64,000 bases of DNA from assembly GCF_900108855.1 (NCBI RefSeq), contig NZ_FNXY01000007.1, forward strand, positions 248,001 through 312,000, read 5' to 3'. Origin of the DNA: Dyadobacter koreensis (lineage in GTDB: Bacteria; Bacteroidota; Bacteroidia; Cytophagales; Spirosomataceae). The notes under the pieces were generated by a model. That model had not been told where the DNA came from, did not search any database, and saw only the letters and a program-made list of their open reading frames with translations. Shown here one piece after another: positions 36,400 to 44,602 of this stretch. Both the position numbers and the translations under genes were made by a program. Position 1 is the first letter of the stretch. Each line of letters starts with the position of its first letter.

Positions 36400-38110
36400 C
36401 TTTTGCTGAGCTGCTGACCATTCTGGAAACTATATCTTGCATTATGGGTGCGTAGAGCATTGTCGACTCTAATATGATAATAACTGATGCTGCCACCCAG
36501 TCTAATTCCAAGCAATTCGGCTTTTACACCGGCTTACAACTGATTGGCTGAAACAGGCTTTGGTTTAAACAGACTGCCATTTGGCTGCTCGACGGGTCGC
36601 TGGTTTTGAAACCCGTTCATGAAATTTCGAAACAGCGATACCTGATCTTTTACGATCTGATAAGCGATTCCCAGTTTGGGAGAAAGCGAAGGCTGAACAA
36701 AACCTCCGTCATAAGTTTGCTCAAAATGTTTATAAGGAAGACTCAGCATGGTTGAAAAACGATCTGTCCGGTTGATCACGTCGGAAACATATATACCCAA
36801 AATATTTCCACCGTAGGCATCATGCAAAGTTGTGGTGGAAGGATTTGCCATCATTATATTCACTCTGCTCAGCCCCACTCTTTAAAAGGTGTTATTAATA
36901 TTGATCTTTTCAAGCGGAATGACGCTGTAAGTCACGGTTCATCGTTGTATTCGTAACTGGCTGCGATCAACAGATTATGAGCAAAACGGCCGGTATTGAA
37001 ACTGCCAATAAAATTCTACTGAACATTGGCATACGTTCTTTCTCTTGGCTCAAAATGGCTGATACTTATGACTGTTGTATCGGCACTGATCCAGTTCACA
37101 TATGGCTGATAGCTATGATTCAAAAATTCGTTTACATCCGATACCCCGTGGATGATGTATAGTTTTTACTGATTTGACATCCTGCCTTCCCAAAGTATTT
37201 GTGGCCTTTGCATCGCTGAGCAAATCATTATGAAAGAAAGATTTTTTTAAAACCCTGCGGAATGTCTTTGGTGGATTTGAAACGGACCTGATCTGCAAAA
37301 AGCAGCGTTTAGGCCAGCCGTGTTGCATCACTTTTTGAAATGTCCGAAATCAAACAGGAATGAAAGGCGATCGCTTGCCTGATAAGAAAGGCTCGGACTG
37401 ATCACAAACCGTTTATTTTCCGATATTCATTTGAACTGTTTTGCTGATGATTGACGGCGTTGAATCTGAGCAGTACTGATTTGTCTTGATTCAGCGGGGT
37501 ATTGATATCAACCGTTGCTCTGCTTAATTCAAAACTGCCCATGCTGTAACCCACTTCGCCACCAAATGCAGCATAGGATCTTTTGGTAACCAAATTCATG
37601 GCGCAGCCAAAAATGGATACCTGTGAACCAGACAGTGTACCTGACGGGCCTTTGATCATTTCGATCCGTTCAAAATTAGCGATTTCAGTTCCAGTCCTTT
37701 AAACCGAAGTCGCCATCCCATTTCTTGCATAGTCAAAGTTGGTAAAACCTCGGAACACAACGGCAAAACTTCCGGTAAAATATTCGGCAGGCGTAACACC
37801 GGCAGCAGCATAAAAGACATCTTTCACATCAGTCATCACCTGCTCTTTCATCAGATCCTTACCCACAACTTAACAGACCTGCGGATTTTCAAGATTTTTC
37901 AGCAGCATACGTACCACATAGTCAGTCTCTTTATTCATCAGCCAGTTCTCCCCACTGATAACAACCTCCTGTAATTGCTGATTGTCCTTGACTAAAGTGA
38001 AACTTACCGAGCTGGTTTCTCCGACTGTAACGGTTACCGTATTTTTTTGCGTAACAATGCCCGTAAAGCTCGCCGTAACTGTATAAGTTCCCACAGAAAC
38101 TTTATTTATC
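36400..38110 (-). pseudogene. TonB-dependent siderophore receptor, decayed
   Basis: Pieces in order from 38110 leftward: carboxypeptidase-regulatory-like domain (GTYTVTASFTGIVTQKNTV), then LQEVVISGENW and a TonB plug (VTDVKDVFYAAAGVTPAEYF, GSFAVVFRGFTNFD, IEMIKGPSGTLSGSQVS). Barrel segments follow: KSVLLRFNAVNHQQ, LSLPYKHFEQTYDGGF and LSPKLGIAYQIVKDQVSLF, then AELLGIRLGGSISYYHIRV. It has many stops and shifts and about 570 codons of coverage, against roughly 750-800 expected. FhuA/FhuE-type receptor by plug motif. Non-functional. Confidence 0.8.
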
Positions 38111-38363
38111 CTGTTCCATCAACGACGGTTCCCTTCGTCATTTTTTCCAGAATAATATATACAAACACGCCGGGTTGGCCTTCTACTTGCCGATACAGAA
38201 AGTAACCAAGTCGCTCAACAAGCTAATTATCAATATTTTACATGCCTAAAATTTGACTCAGGTAACAAATGGGTAACAAAAATTGACTTTTTAATAACAT
38301 CCGCCATAATTTCCCCGGTTATTTCCCCCTACTACTCCTGAGCATCTGCTGGACAAAATGTAA

Positions 38364-39326
38364 TTACTGATTTCTATTAAGCACACTTACCACTAATTTT
38401 TTCACCGTCTCCATTTCTTCCGGCTTACTCGCCGCGGCAAACAAAGTGAGGCTGGCAAGAGCCTCATTACTTATTATTGGATCTCCAGATTTGGATTTCA
38501 AAAGAGAATTTCTTTTTAGAAACAACAAAAAACACGCAGCGGCAATCCGTTTATTACCGTCTACAAAACCGTGATTTTTTATAATGAGATAAAGTAAGGT
38601 TGCCGCCTTTTCTTCGAGGGAAGGATAAAAGTCCACGTCACTAAAACCCTTGCTGATCTGTATCACTGCGCTTTGAAAACTCCCATCTTTTTACTTTCCA
38701 AAAACATCGGAATCAAAATCCGCTTTCATGATTTCGACGATTTGCTGATAGTCTGATAGTTTCGGATAAATTGCCTGTCTAGTGCTAATTCCTTTACGGT
38801 CTAACTCTTCATGATCGTAATCATCTAGTAATTCCAAGCCCTTTGCAAATTGGCTCAGCCATGTGAAGTCAGTATCAATGATTTTACTTTCTATTGCTCT
38901 GCCTAAAATCCGAATACCGTCTTTGAGCGTTTGCACCTGTTGCTCTTTCTGAGCAAGACGTTGTTCGTTGATAATATATCCTTCTATTAAGTAGTCTTTT
39001 AAGCGTTGGGTTGCCCATTTACGGAATTGGGTACCTTGCTTAGATTTAACACGGTATCCAACTGAGATGATTACATCAAGACTATAGTGATCCACCTTAT
39101 AGACTTTACCATCTGCTGCAGTTGTCGCAAAATTTGCGACAACTGCAGATTTCTCTAATTCTCCCTCGTCGAATACGTTATTTATGTGCTTACCGAGTGT
39201 TTTTATATCTCGACCAAAAAGCTCCGACAGCTGACTACGGTTGAGCCAGACAGTGTCTTTTTCAAACTTTACTTCTATCTGAGTTTGCCCTTCACTACTT
39301 TGAAATATCTCTATTTTCTTTTCCAT
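38364..39326 (-). pseudogene. RhuM-Fic fusion protein interrupted by one stop codon
   Basis: The first part (39326-38691, 211 codons) is a RhuM-family protein: KDTVWLNRSQLSELFGRDI, HINNVFDEGEL, VDHYSLDVIISVGYRVKS and FRKWATQRLKDYL. It ends SDVFGK then TAA at 38691-38693. The frame continues directly with KDGSFQSAVIQISKGF, then a Fic/Doc domain with KNHGFVDGNKRIAAACF (catalytic His and D-x-N-K-R). Intact relatives are single RhuM-Fic proteins of about 330 residues, so the TAA most likely replaced a sense codon such as GAA. The Fic part lacks an ATG of its own. Confidence 0.82.
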
Positions 39327-39411
39327 GGTATTATATTTCAGAAGACCTTGAAAGACATAAAGTTATAAATTGATACAACATAGTTACCGTTAAATAATTA
39401 TGTCTGGAAAG

Positions 39412-39460
39412 GGTATTAATCTTCTAAGATTAATTCACAATTTTAGAAGATTATAATACC
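39412..39460. promoter_or_regulatory. inverted repeat between divergent genes
   Basis: GGTATTAATCTTCTAA (39412-39427) pairs with TTAGAAGATTATAATACC (39443-39460) apart from a two-base bulge, with a 15-base spacer. It lies between the RhuM-Fic start and the five-gene operon start and could be an operator or a hairpin. Confidence 0.5.
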
Positions 39461-39524
39461 ATAATTTAAATCTCTTTTAAGCATTATACAACTACTCATT
39501 TAACTTATACCAACCTCTCTTAAA

Positions 39525-39935
39525 ATGTCGAAAAAAATCAAACTTAGCCAAAAGCAAATCAGGAATCTACTCGGAAAATCTATCAAAATTACCTTGGAGA
39601 TTATTGTTAAAGAAAATAATGAGCAATTATCAACAGTTAGTCTATCCGGCGGAGCAGATAAGGCTTCAATTAAGTACGAATTTACTCGTGATCAAATAAC
39701 GCTTATAAATATCTCAATAGAAAACAAAAGTGTTCCTACCCCCGCTGACACAGGGAATGTAGAGTTAGATTTTATTCCATTATCAGGACAAATCACAGTC
39801 TCAGCAATAGCAACAGGTAATGGAACTGGGACATTGCAACTGATTTACTTGGGGAAAAATTTGTTGACACAGCCGATAGACTTCAATTTTTCAGGAGGCC
39901 ATGGAACTATCAATCAACTCGTAAAAATCGGTTAA
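39525..39935 (+). CDS. unknown 136-residue beta-rich protein
   Basis: First gene of a five-gene AT-rich operon. There is no signal peptide. A basic N-terminus (MSKKIKLSQKQIRNLLGKS) precedes alternating hydrophobic strands (ITLEIIVKENNEQLSTVSLSGG, split as ITLEIIVKEN and LSTVSLSGG; VELDFIPLSGQITVSAIATG; GTLQLIYLGKNLL), so the fold is probably an all-beta sandwich. It ends two bases before the next gene and is surely co-expressed. No family recognised. Confidence 0.7.
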   Translation: MSKKIKLSQKQIRNLLGKSIKITLEIIVKENNEQLSTVSLSGGADKASIKYEFTRDQITLINISIENKSVPTPADTGNVELDFIPLSGQITVSAIATGNGTGTLQLIYLGKNLLTQPIDFNFSGGHGTINQLVKIG

Positions 39936-39937
39936 TT

Positions 39938-41311
39938 ATGAGACTAGTTTTATCAATCTTCTTAATTATAAATAGTATTTCAGTAACATTAGGGCAGTTT
40001 CTTACTCAAAGTGCAGATGGAAAAAGCTCAATCCCACTTCCACTCAAAGGAGCTGGGTTATCGGTAGATATAGGCAAAACGGAGGTAGTATTCGGTCTAA
40101 ACAATTATGGACGTGTATTTGACACCACCGCAAATCGAGGTTTTATCGGTATAAATATTACAGGAAAGAATGAAGAAGGATTGTCAAATTTATTTAAAGC
40201 AGGAGACATTGTTGCCGAAGGGAGCTTTTTATTTTTTACAGGATACTCTTTCTCCAACAATTCTAGTATTAGCAAAAAATACCATGAAAGTGTTTTATAT
40301 CAAAATATTATAACAAACAATGCCTTAATTGGAAAAATTCAGACCCAAGATTATGTCGACAGCGTAAAATTAATGATCTCTGCTCAACAAAATCTTATTC
40401 AAAATCCCCAAAAAAGAAAAAACATTGTTAAGGATCTTAAATATCAAATTGATCAACAAAGATCCGATCAAATTCAATCCTTTATAGAAAATTATGGTGT
40501 TGACGATGATGAGCTAAAAATTTTCATGGGCAGTGTAAAAAGAAATGGAAAAGAAATTCGAAATATTTACGGCAGTAGAATTAAGATAATACAAGATAAA
40601 AACATTGCTGAAAGGTCAAAAGCAAATAATACTTTTTTTAAGGATAATAAATTTTGGAGACTAAATGTATTTTTACAAGGTGGAATTAAGGCACGACAAT
40701 TTAAAAGATTTTTAGGAGTTTCCACCCCGGATTTCTCCAATTCATTTAAAGACACGCTTTTCAAAGGAGAGCACTTAGGTATTGGAGTTAATCTCCTGTA
40801 CAGGAATTTTTGGATAGGTGCAACATACAGTTTAGTCAAAACGGATAATTTTTCAATGCTTACATCCAAAGAATATACTTTAAGACGAACCGATACACTC
40901 TCAAATCAGACATTAATCCAAGAAAAAAAGTTGACAGCTTATGGAGGCAAATATTCAAGAGTCAATGTTCATGAGTTAAATATTGACCTAGTTGCTGAAT
41001 TAAACCTCAATGACACTTCGAAGGTAATTATAAATCCATATTTGCGATCATCTTTATCGAGTAGTGACACGGCATATGTTAAAAATTTCACAAATATCGG
41101 CTTAGGGGTATATTTTTTAGGAAAAAAACGCAAATTTCTTGGAGGGCTCTATGTTGAGCTACCCGACATTGCGAATAATATTGAAAAAGCCAAACCGGTC
41201 GATGATATGAATCTACGGCCGCCATTGCGCAGACTAAGTTTCGGCATTGTCACTAAATTCAATATTTCCTCAATCTTTAATTTTAAAACAACAAATGCCA
41301 AGGCTGATTGA
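39938..41311 (+). CDS. unknown exported protein, probable outer-membrane barrel
   Basis: 457 residues with a clear signal peptide (MRLVLSIFLIINSISVTLGQ). The N-terminal domain (about 20-110) is glycine-rich beta; a charged helical middle follows (about 130-220, KDLKYQIDQQRSDQIQSFIE). The C-terminal half has alternating amphipathic strands (FWRLNVFLQGGIKARQF, LGIGVNLLYRNFWIGATYSL, NVHELNIDLVAELNLN, LSFGIVTKFNISSIF), as in Bacteroidota outer-membrane proteins. Family unknown. It is the only gene of this operon with an export signal. Confidence 0.7.
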   Translation: MRLVLSIFLIINSISVTLGQFLTQSADGKSSIPLPLKGAGLSVDIGKTEVVFGLNNYGRVFDTTANRGFIGINITGKNEEGLSNLFKAGDIVAEGSFLFFTGYSFSNNSSISKKYHESVLYQNIITNNALIGKIQTQDYVDSVKLMISAQQNLIQNPQKRKNIVKDLKYQIDQQRSDQIQSFIENYGVDDDELKIFMGSVKRNGKEIRNIYGSRIKIIQDKNIAERSKANNTFFKDNKFWRLNVFLQGGIKARQFKRFLGVSTPDFSNSFKDTLFKGEHLGIGVNLLYRNFWIGATYSLVKTDNFSMLTSKEYTLRRTDTLSNQTLIQEKKLTAYGGKYSRVNVHELNIDLVAELNLNDTSKVIINPYLRSSLSSSDTAYVKNFTNIGLGVYFLGKKRKFLGGLYVELPDIANNIEKAKPVDDMNLRPPLRRLSFGIVTKFNISSIFNFKTTNAKAD

Positions 41312-41362
41312 TCGATTAAAACCACTCTATTGTAAATTCGAAACACTCAATATTTAACAAAA

Positions 41363-41944
41363 ATGCCAGATATCTTACGTCAAGGGATAGAGAAATTTTC
41401 TATCGGATCGTTAGGCCTTATTAATTTAAAACCTGCTGAAAATTTCACCAGCATTTTAGGTGGCTCCACACCAGTGATGTTAACATTTAGCATCCAGAAA
41501 CAGATTCAGACACAATGGTGTTGGGCTGCAACAGCAGTTAGCATCTCATTGTTCTATGATAATAGTAGTACTTGGACACAATGTTCATTGGCAGAGGCAG
41601 CATTAAATTCAGAATGCTGCCAATTCCCTGAACCGTGCAATAAGCCATGGTACTTACACGAAGCTTTAACAATTACGGACAATTTTATCAAATATTCCGA
41701 TACACTGACTTTCAATGAGGTTGAAGATGAACTAAAAAATGGAAAAGTAATTGGCTGTAGAATTGGCTGGGTAGGTGGTGGCGGACATTTTGTAGTTCTT
41801 TACGGCTGTAAGTCAGTTGATGGTGTCAATTACTTTAGTATTGACGATCCAACTGATGGAAAGATAGAAGTTACGGAGGCAGCCTTTCTTTCTGCATATC
41901 AAGGTTCAGGCAAATGGACTCATACCTTCATTACAAAACCATAA
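41363..41944 (+). CDS. papain-like cysteine protease (C39/C70-type)
   Basis: 193 residues. The catalytic Cys53 is in IQTQWCWAATAVSISLF, His142 in GGGGHFVVLYGCK, and Asp161/162 in YFSIDDPTDG. This is the order and spacing of papain-like enzymes such as AvrRpt2-type C70 or C39-like peptidases. There is no signal peptide; the first 45 residues form a short leader. Additional cysteines (SECCQFPEPC) are present. It lies in the centre of the operon, 2 bases before the next gene. It might process one of the neighbouring proteins or act as a toxin. The triad is visible; the substrate is unknown. Confidence 0.82.
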   Translation: MPDILRQGIEKFSIGSLGLINLKPAENFTSILGGSTPVMLTFSIQKQIQTQWCWAATAVSISLFYDNSSTWTQCSLAEAALNSECCQFPEPCNKPWYLHEALTITDNFIKYSDTLTFNEVEDELKNGKVIGCRIGWVGGGGHFVVLYGCKSVDGVNYFSIDDPTDGKIEVTEAAFLSAYQGSGKWTHTFITKP

Positions 41945-41946
41945 TC

Positions 41947-42519
41947 ATGTTTAAATTCATAGAACTCCCGAATTCCGAACTGGCTAAAATATCACGAATT
42001 AGAAGACAAAGTCCAACGGATACTTTACAAATACACAACTTAATAGGTGGAGAAGAAAGTCAGGATTTAAGTTTTCCCCATGCTACATTTACTCTAGGAC
42101 TTGACGAACTAAAAAATATAAAAAGCCCTGTACCACATCGTACCGGCACTAGGGTAATTGAAACGTCAAGTAGTAAATTTAATTTCATCTATGATCTAAA
42201 CAATACAGCAGAGGGCTCGGAACCACAAATGTATCAGGACAAACTTTTTGTAAAAAGCTATGAAACTGCGTTCAAGACTATTTTAAATCAGGACACAGAG
42301 AACCAAAGTATCCAAGTGCGAACATTGAGAATCCCTGCTCTTCATATTGACGCATTGTGGTTGCATGATGCAAAAAGTCCGGCAAAAGACAAATTTGTAC
42401 CTGTGCGTTCTCAAGGATTATTTAACAACAACAGTTTTTACAATAGAAAAGATTTTTTTTCTATACTGAAAAGAACTGCCATAGACTATAACATAGATGA
42501 TGATCTAATGGGAGGATAA
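41947..42519 (+). CDS. unknown 190-residue protein coupled to the papain-like protease
   Basis: Start at the ATG at 41947, two bases after the protease stop; a longer frame from 41914 would overlap the protease. No signal peptide or transmembrane helix. Recognisable only by composition: a basic N-terminal stretch (LAKISRIRRQSPTDTLQI), LRIPALHIDALWLHDAKSP and a final acidic DDDLMGG. Tight coupling suggests a protease partner, inhibitor or substrate. No family recognised. Confidence 0.65.
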   Translation: MFKFIELPNSELAKISRIRRQSPTDTLQIHNLIGGEESQDLSFPHATFTLGLDELKNIKSPVPHRTGTRVIETSSSKFNFIYDLNNTAEGSEPQMYQDKLFVKSYETAFKTILNQDTENQSIQVRTLRIPALHIDALWLHDAKSPAKDKFVPVRSQGLFNNNSFYNRKDFFSILKRTAIDYNIDDDLMGG

Positions 42520-42575
42520 AATGTTAATGATTTGCCCTCTTTCTAAGCAAAACTGTCAACCTTAACACTTTAAAA

Positions 42576-43868
42576 ATGCCAGGACAGGAAACCAATCTAC
42601 CAAAAACTGAAGAAGAAATTCTTCTTGATAAAGAAGTTGCCAATGCGGAAAAGAAAAAGCAACTTGCTCAATTTTTGTTTGAAGCAGCCGAGTCAAAGAA
42701 GAAATTGCTTGACTTAGATAATCCTTTAACAAAACAGCAATTTGCAACTGCAAATGAAAGTATCGCTGCATCTAATTTAAAAGCACTTCAATCAGCAAGA
42801 GATCGTTGGAAAGGACCTGACGTAAAAGCCGTTGACGGGAAGATCACAAGCGAGGGAAATTCTATTGAAAATCACCTACTAGCTGGTAAGGCATTGTATG
42901 ATTGCTTTGACAAACTTATAAAAATCATTGACAACCAACCGTTTTCAAAAAATAAAAATTTAAATCTAATAATTTACAATTCAGCTGACTTCCCGCAAAT
43001 AGATCTCTATAAAGGAATGTTAGACCAAATCGAGTCAATAAAGCAATTGTTTATCGAAACGTTCAAAACATTTGACAGTACTATTTTTGATAAAGAGGAT
43101 CTTAGTGGTGGGACCTTTGATCCATTACTATTGGGATTCGCTGCAGGCGGCATAATCAGAACCGTTGCCGATATTTTTTCGTTTTTCAAAATTTCAACAG
43201 ATATAAATAATTATGACATCACCTTAGATGAAACTGCACTTATAGCAACTTTTTCGAAAGTGGTGCGTATAGAAAAACCTGACTGGAGTGTTTTCTACCC
43301 AGCTGCATACCCAGTAAATATTGCTAACGATAGTAGTTCCAAAAGGAATAACTTTACAAACTTATTAATTGAATTAAAAGAATTGGATGAAAAAGCAAAA
43401 TTAAACATTCAATCTCTCGATGAAAAGTTGACAACGTTTCAGTCAGATCTATCAACAGAGACAGAAATAAAAAAGGTCGAAAATATAAAATCAAAAGTGC
43501 TAAAAATAACGGAATTGAAACAAAATTTACAAAAAATAACAGCAACCTATAATCAATTTGACACCCTACTATCTACCACAACGGCAGGTAATAATATGAG
43601 CATACTTACTACGATACTTCGCGCGGAAAAAATAGTTCAAAAATTTATTGAAGATGACTCGTATGTTATCAAATTGTCTGCATACTCTAATGGTAGTACT
43701 AGGAAAATAAATGGCACTTTTAGAGCAAGTAGTATTGAGTTTTCGGGCGGCAGCGAGGTTCACTGCATCATTTTTAATAAGGATGGAAGTGTTCTTTTTT
43801 CAGAAAACGTATATGAGTATATACCATACAAAAAGTCAGAAAATATATTACAGATAGTCTCGCTTTAA
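42576..43868 (+). CDS. unknown coiled-coil protein with central hydrophobic segment
   Basis: 430 residues and no signal peptide. Charged helices are predicted at about 10-80 (EEEILLDKEVANAEKKKQLA) and 260-330 (LKELDEKAKLNIQSLDEKL). A hydrophobic stretch (DPLLLGFAAGGIIRTVADIFSFF, split as DPLLLGFAAGGII and RTVADIFSFF, about 187-210) could insert in a membrane. The C-terminal 70 residues look like a small beta domain. The helical-plus-hydrophobic-hairpin plan recalls pore-forming or membrane-active toxins, but this is speculation. Last gene of the operon. Confidence 0.65.
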   Translation: MPGQETNLPKTEEEILLDKEVANAEKKKQLAQFLFEAAESKKKLLDLDNPLTKQQFATANESIAASNLKALQSARDRWKGPDVKAVDGKITSEGNSIENHLLAGKALYDCFDKLIKIIDNQPFSKNKNLNLIIYNSADFPQIDLYKGMLDQIESIKQLFIETFKTFDSTIFDKEDLSGGTFDPLLLGFAAGGIIRTVADIFSFFKISTDINNYDITLDETALIATFSKVVRIEKPDWSVFYPAAYPVNIANDSSSKRNNFTNLLIELKELDEKAKLNIQSLDEKLTTFQSDLSTETEIKKVENIKSKVLKITELKQNLQKITATYNQFDTLLSTTTAGNNMSILTTILRAEKIVQKFIEDDSYVIKLSAYSNGSTRKINGTFRASSIEFSGGSEVHCIIFNKDGSVLFSENVYEYIPYKKSENILQIVSL

Positions 43869-43968
43869 AATCATTTTCCGAAAAAAGAATGACTTTCTAT
43901 TATTCTATTATGACTTTCACATCATAACGTGAAACTTTCCATAGTAATTATTACGCTAGTAGTCTGAT

Positions 43969-44012
43969 TTGTACTTTAATCTTTAATTTTCCAATCAAAT
44001 ATTAAAGTACAA
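43969..44012. terminator. bidirectional terminator-like hairpin
   Basis: TTGTACTTTAAT (43969-43980) and ATTAAAGTACAA (44001-44012) form a perfect 12-bp stem with a 20-base loop between two convergent genes. Confidence 0.6.
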
Positions 44013-44051
44013 GGTCAGTCAAATATAGGTCACATTTGGTCTGAAAAATAT

Positions 44052-44555
44052 TCACTTAAATAAATTGTTACGGCTGGAAAAAAACTTTTCAAAAAACGCC
44101 CAATCCTTCACCGTCCCATCTGGATTTAACAACCCAAGATACTTTCCATCACCCAGCCCAACCTGACGAATTGCATTTCTAGACCCTTCATTGGGTACCC
44201 AATTCTTTAAGTGATCCATAAAAACGGATTTGCCTGGACCAAAAAACTCTGTCAAATATGCCACCAAGTAAATGTCCACGAAATGAGGGCCAAAACTGTT
44301 TGGAAAATTATCTAAAATATGTGATTTAATAATTTCAATCCTTTGCGTTTCCGAATCAGCTGTTAGTAAACGAGACTTTATAGACTCAATATTATACCCA
44401 TGATAACTTCTTAATTCCCAGTTCTTTAAATAATTCGTATCCCCTTTCGAAGCAATTAACTTCCGCAGCATGATATAAATATTACACACAGTAGGAATAT
44501 TGTTTTCAGAAATATTTCTTCCACGTACGGTAATAGGAAGGTCAATCTTTGCCAT
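44052..44555 (-). CDS. unknown 167-residue protein
   Basis: No family recognised. It has no signal or membrane segment. It is mixed helical, with conserved-looking IRQVGLGDGKYLGLLNPDG, TVKDWAFFEKFF and a FGPHFVDIYLVAYLTEFFGPG block. It lies 47 bases downstream of the DUF262 gene on the same strand, the last gene of the defence run. Possibly an accessory or immunity protein of that system; this rests on position only. Confidence 0.6.
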   Translation of the reverse strand: MAKIDLPITVRGRNISENNIPTVCNIYIMLRKLIASKGDTNYLKNWELRSYHGYNIESIKSRLLTADSETQRIEIIKSHILDNFPNSFGPHFVDIYLVAYLTEFFGPGKSVFMDHLKNWVPNEGSRNAIRQVGLGDGKYLGLLNPDGTVKDWAFFEKFFSSRNNLFK

Positions 44556-44602
44556 ATGAAATTTGATAAAAGTTAATTAGAGGATTGAGTTAAAGATAGG
44601 AA

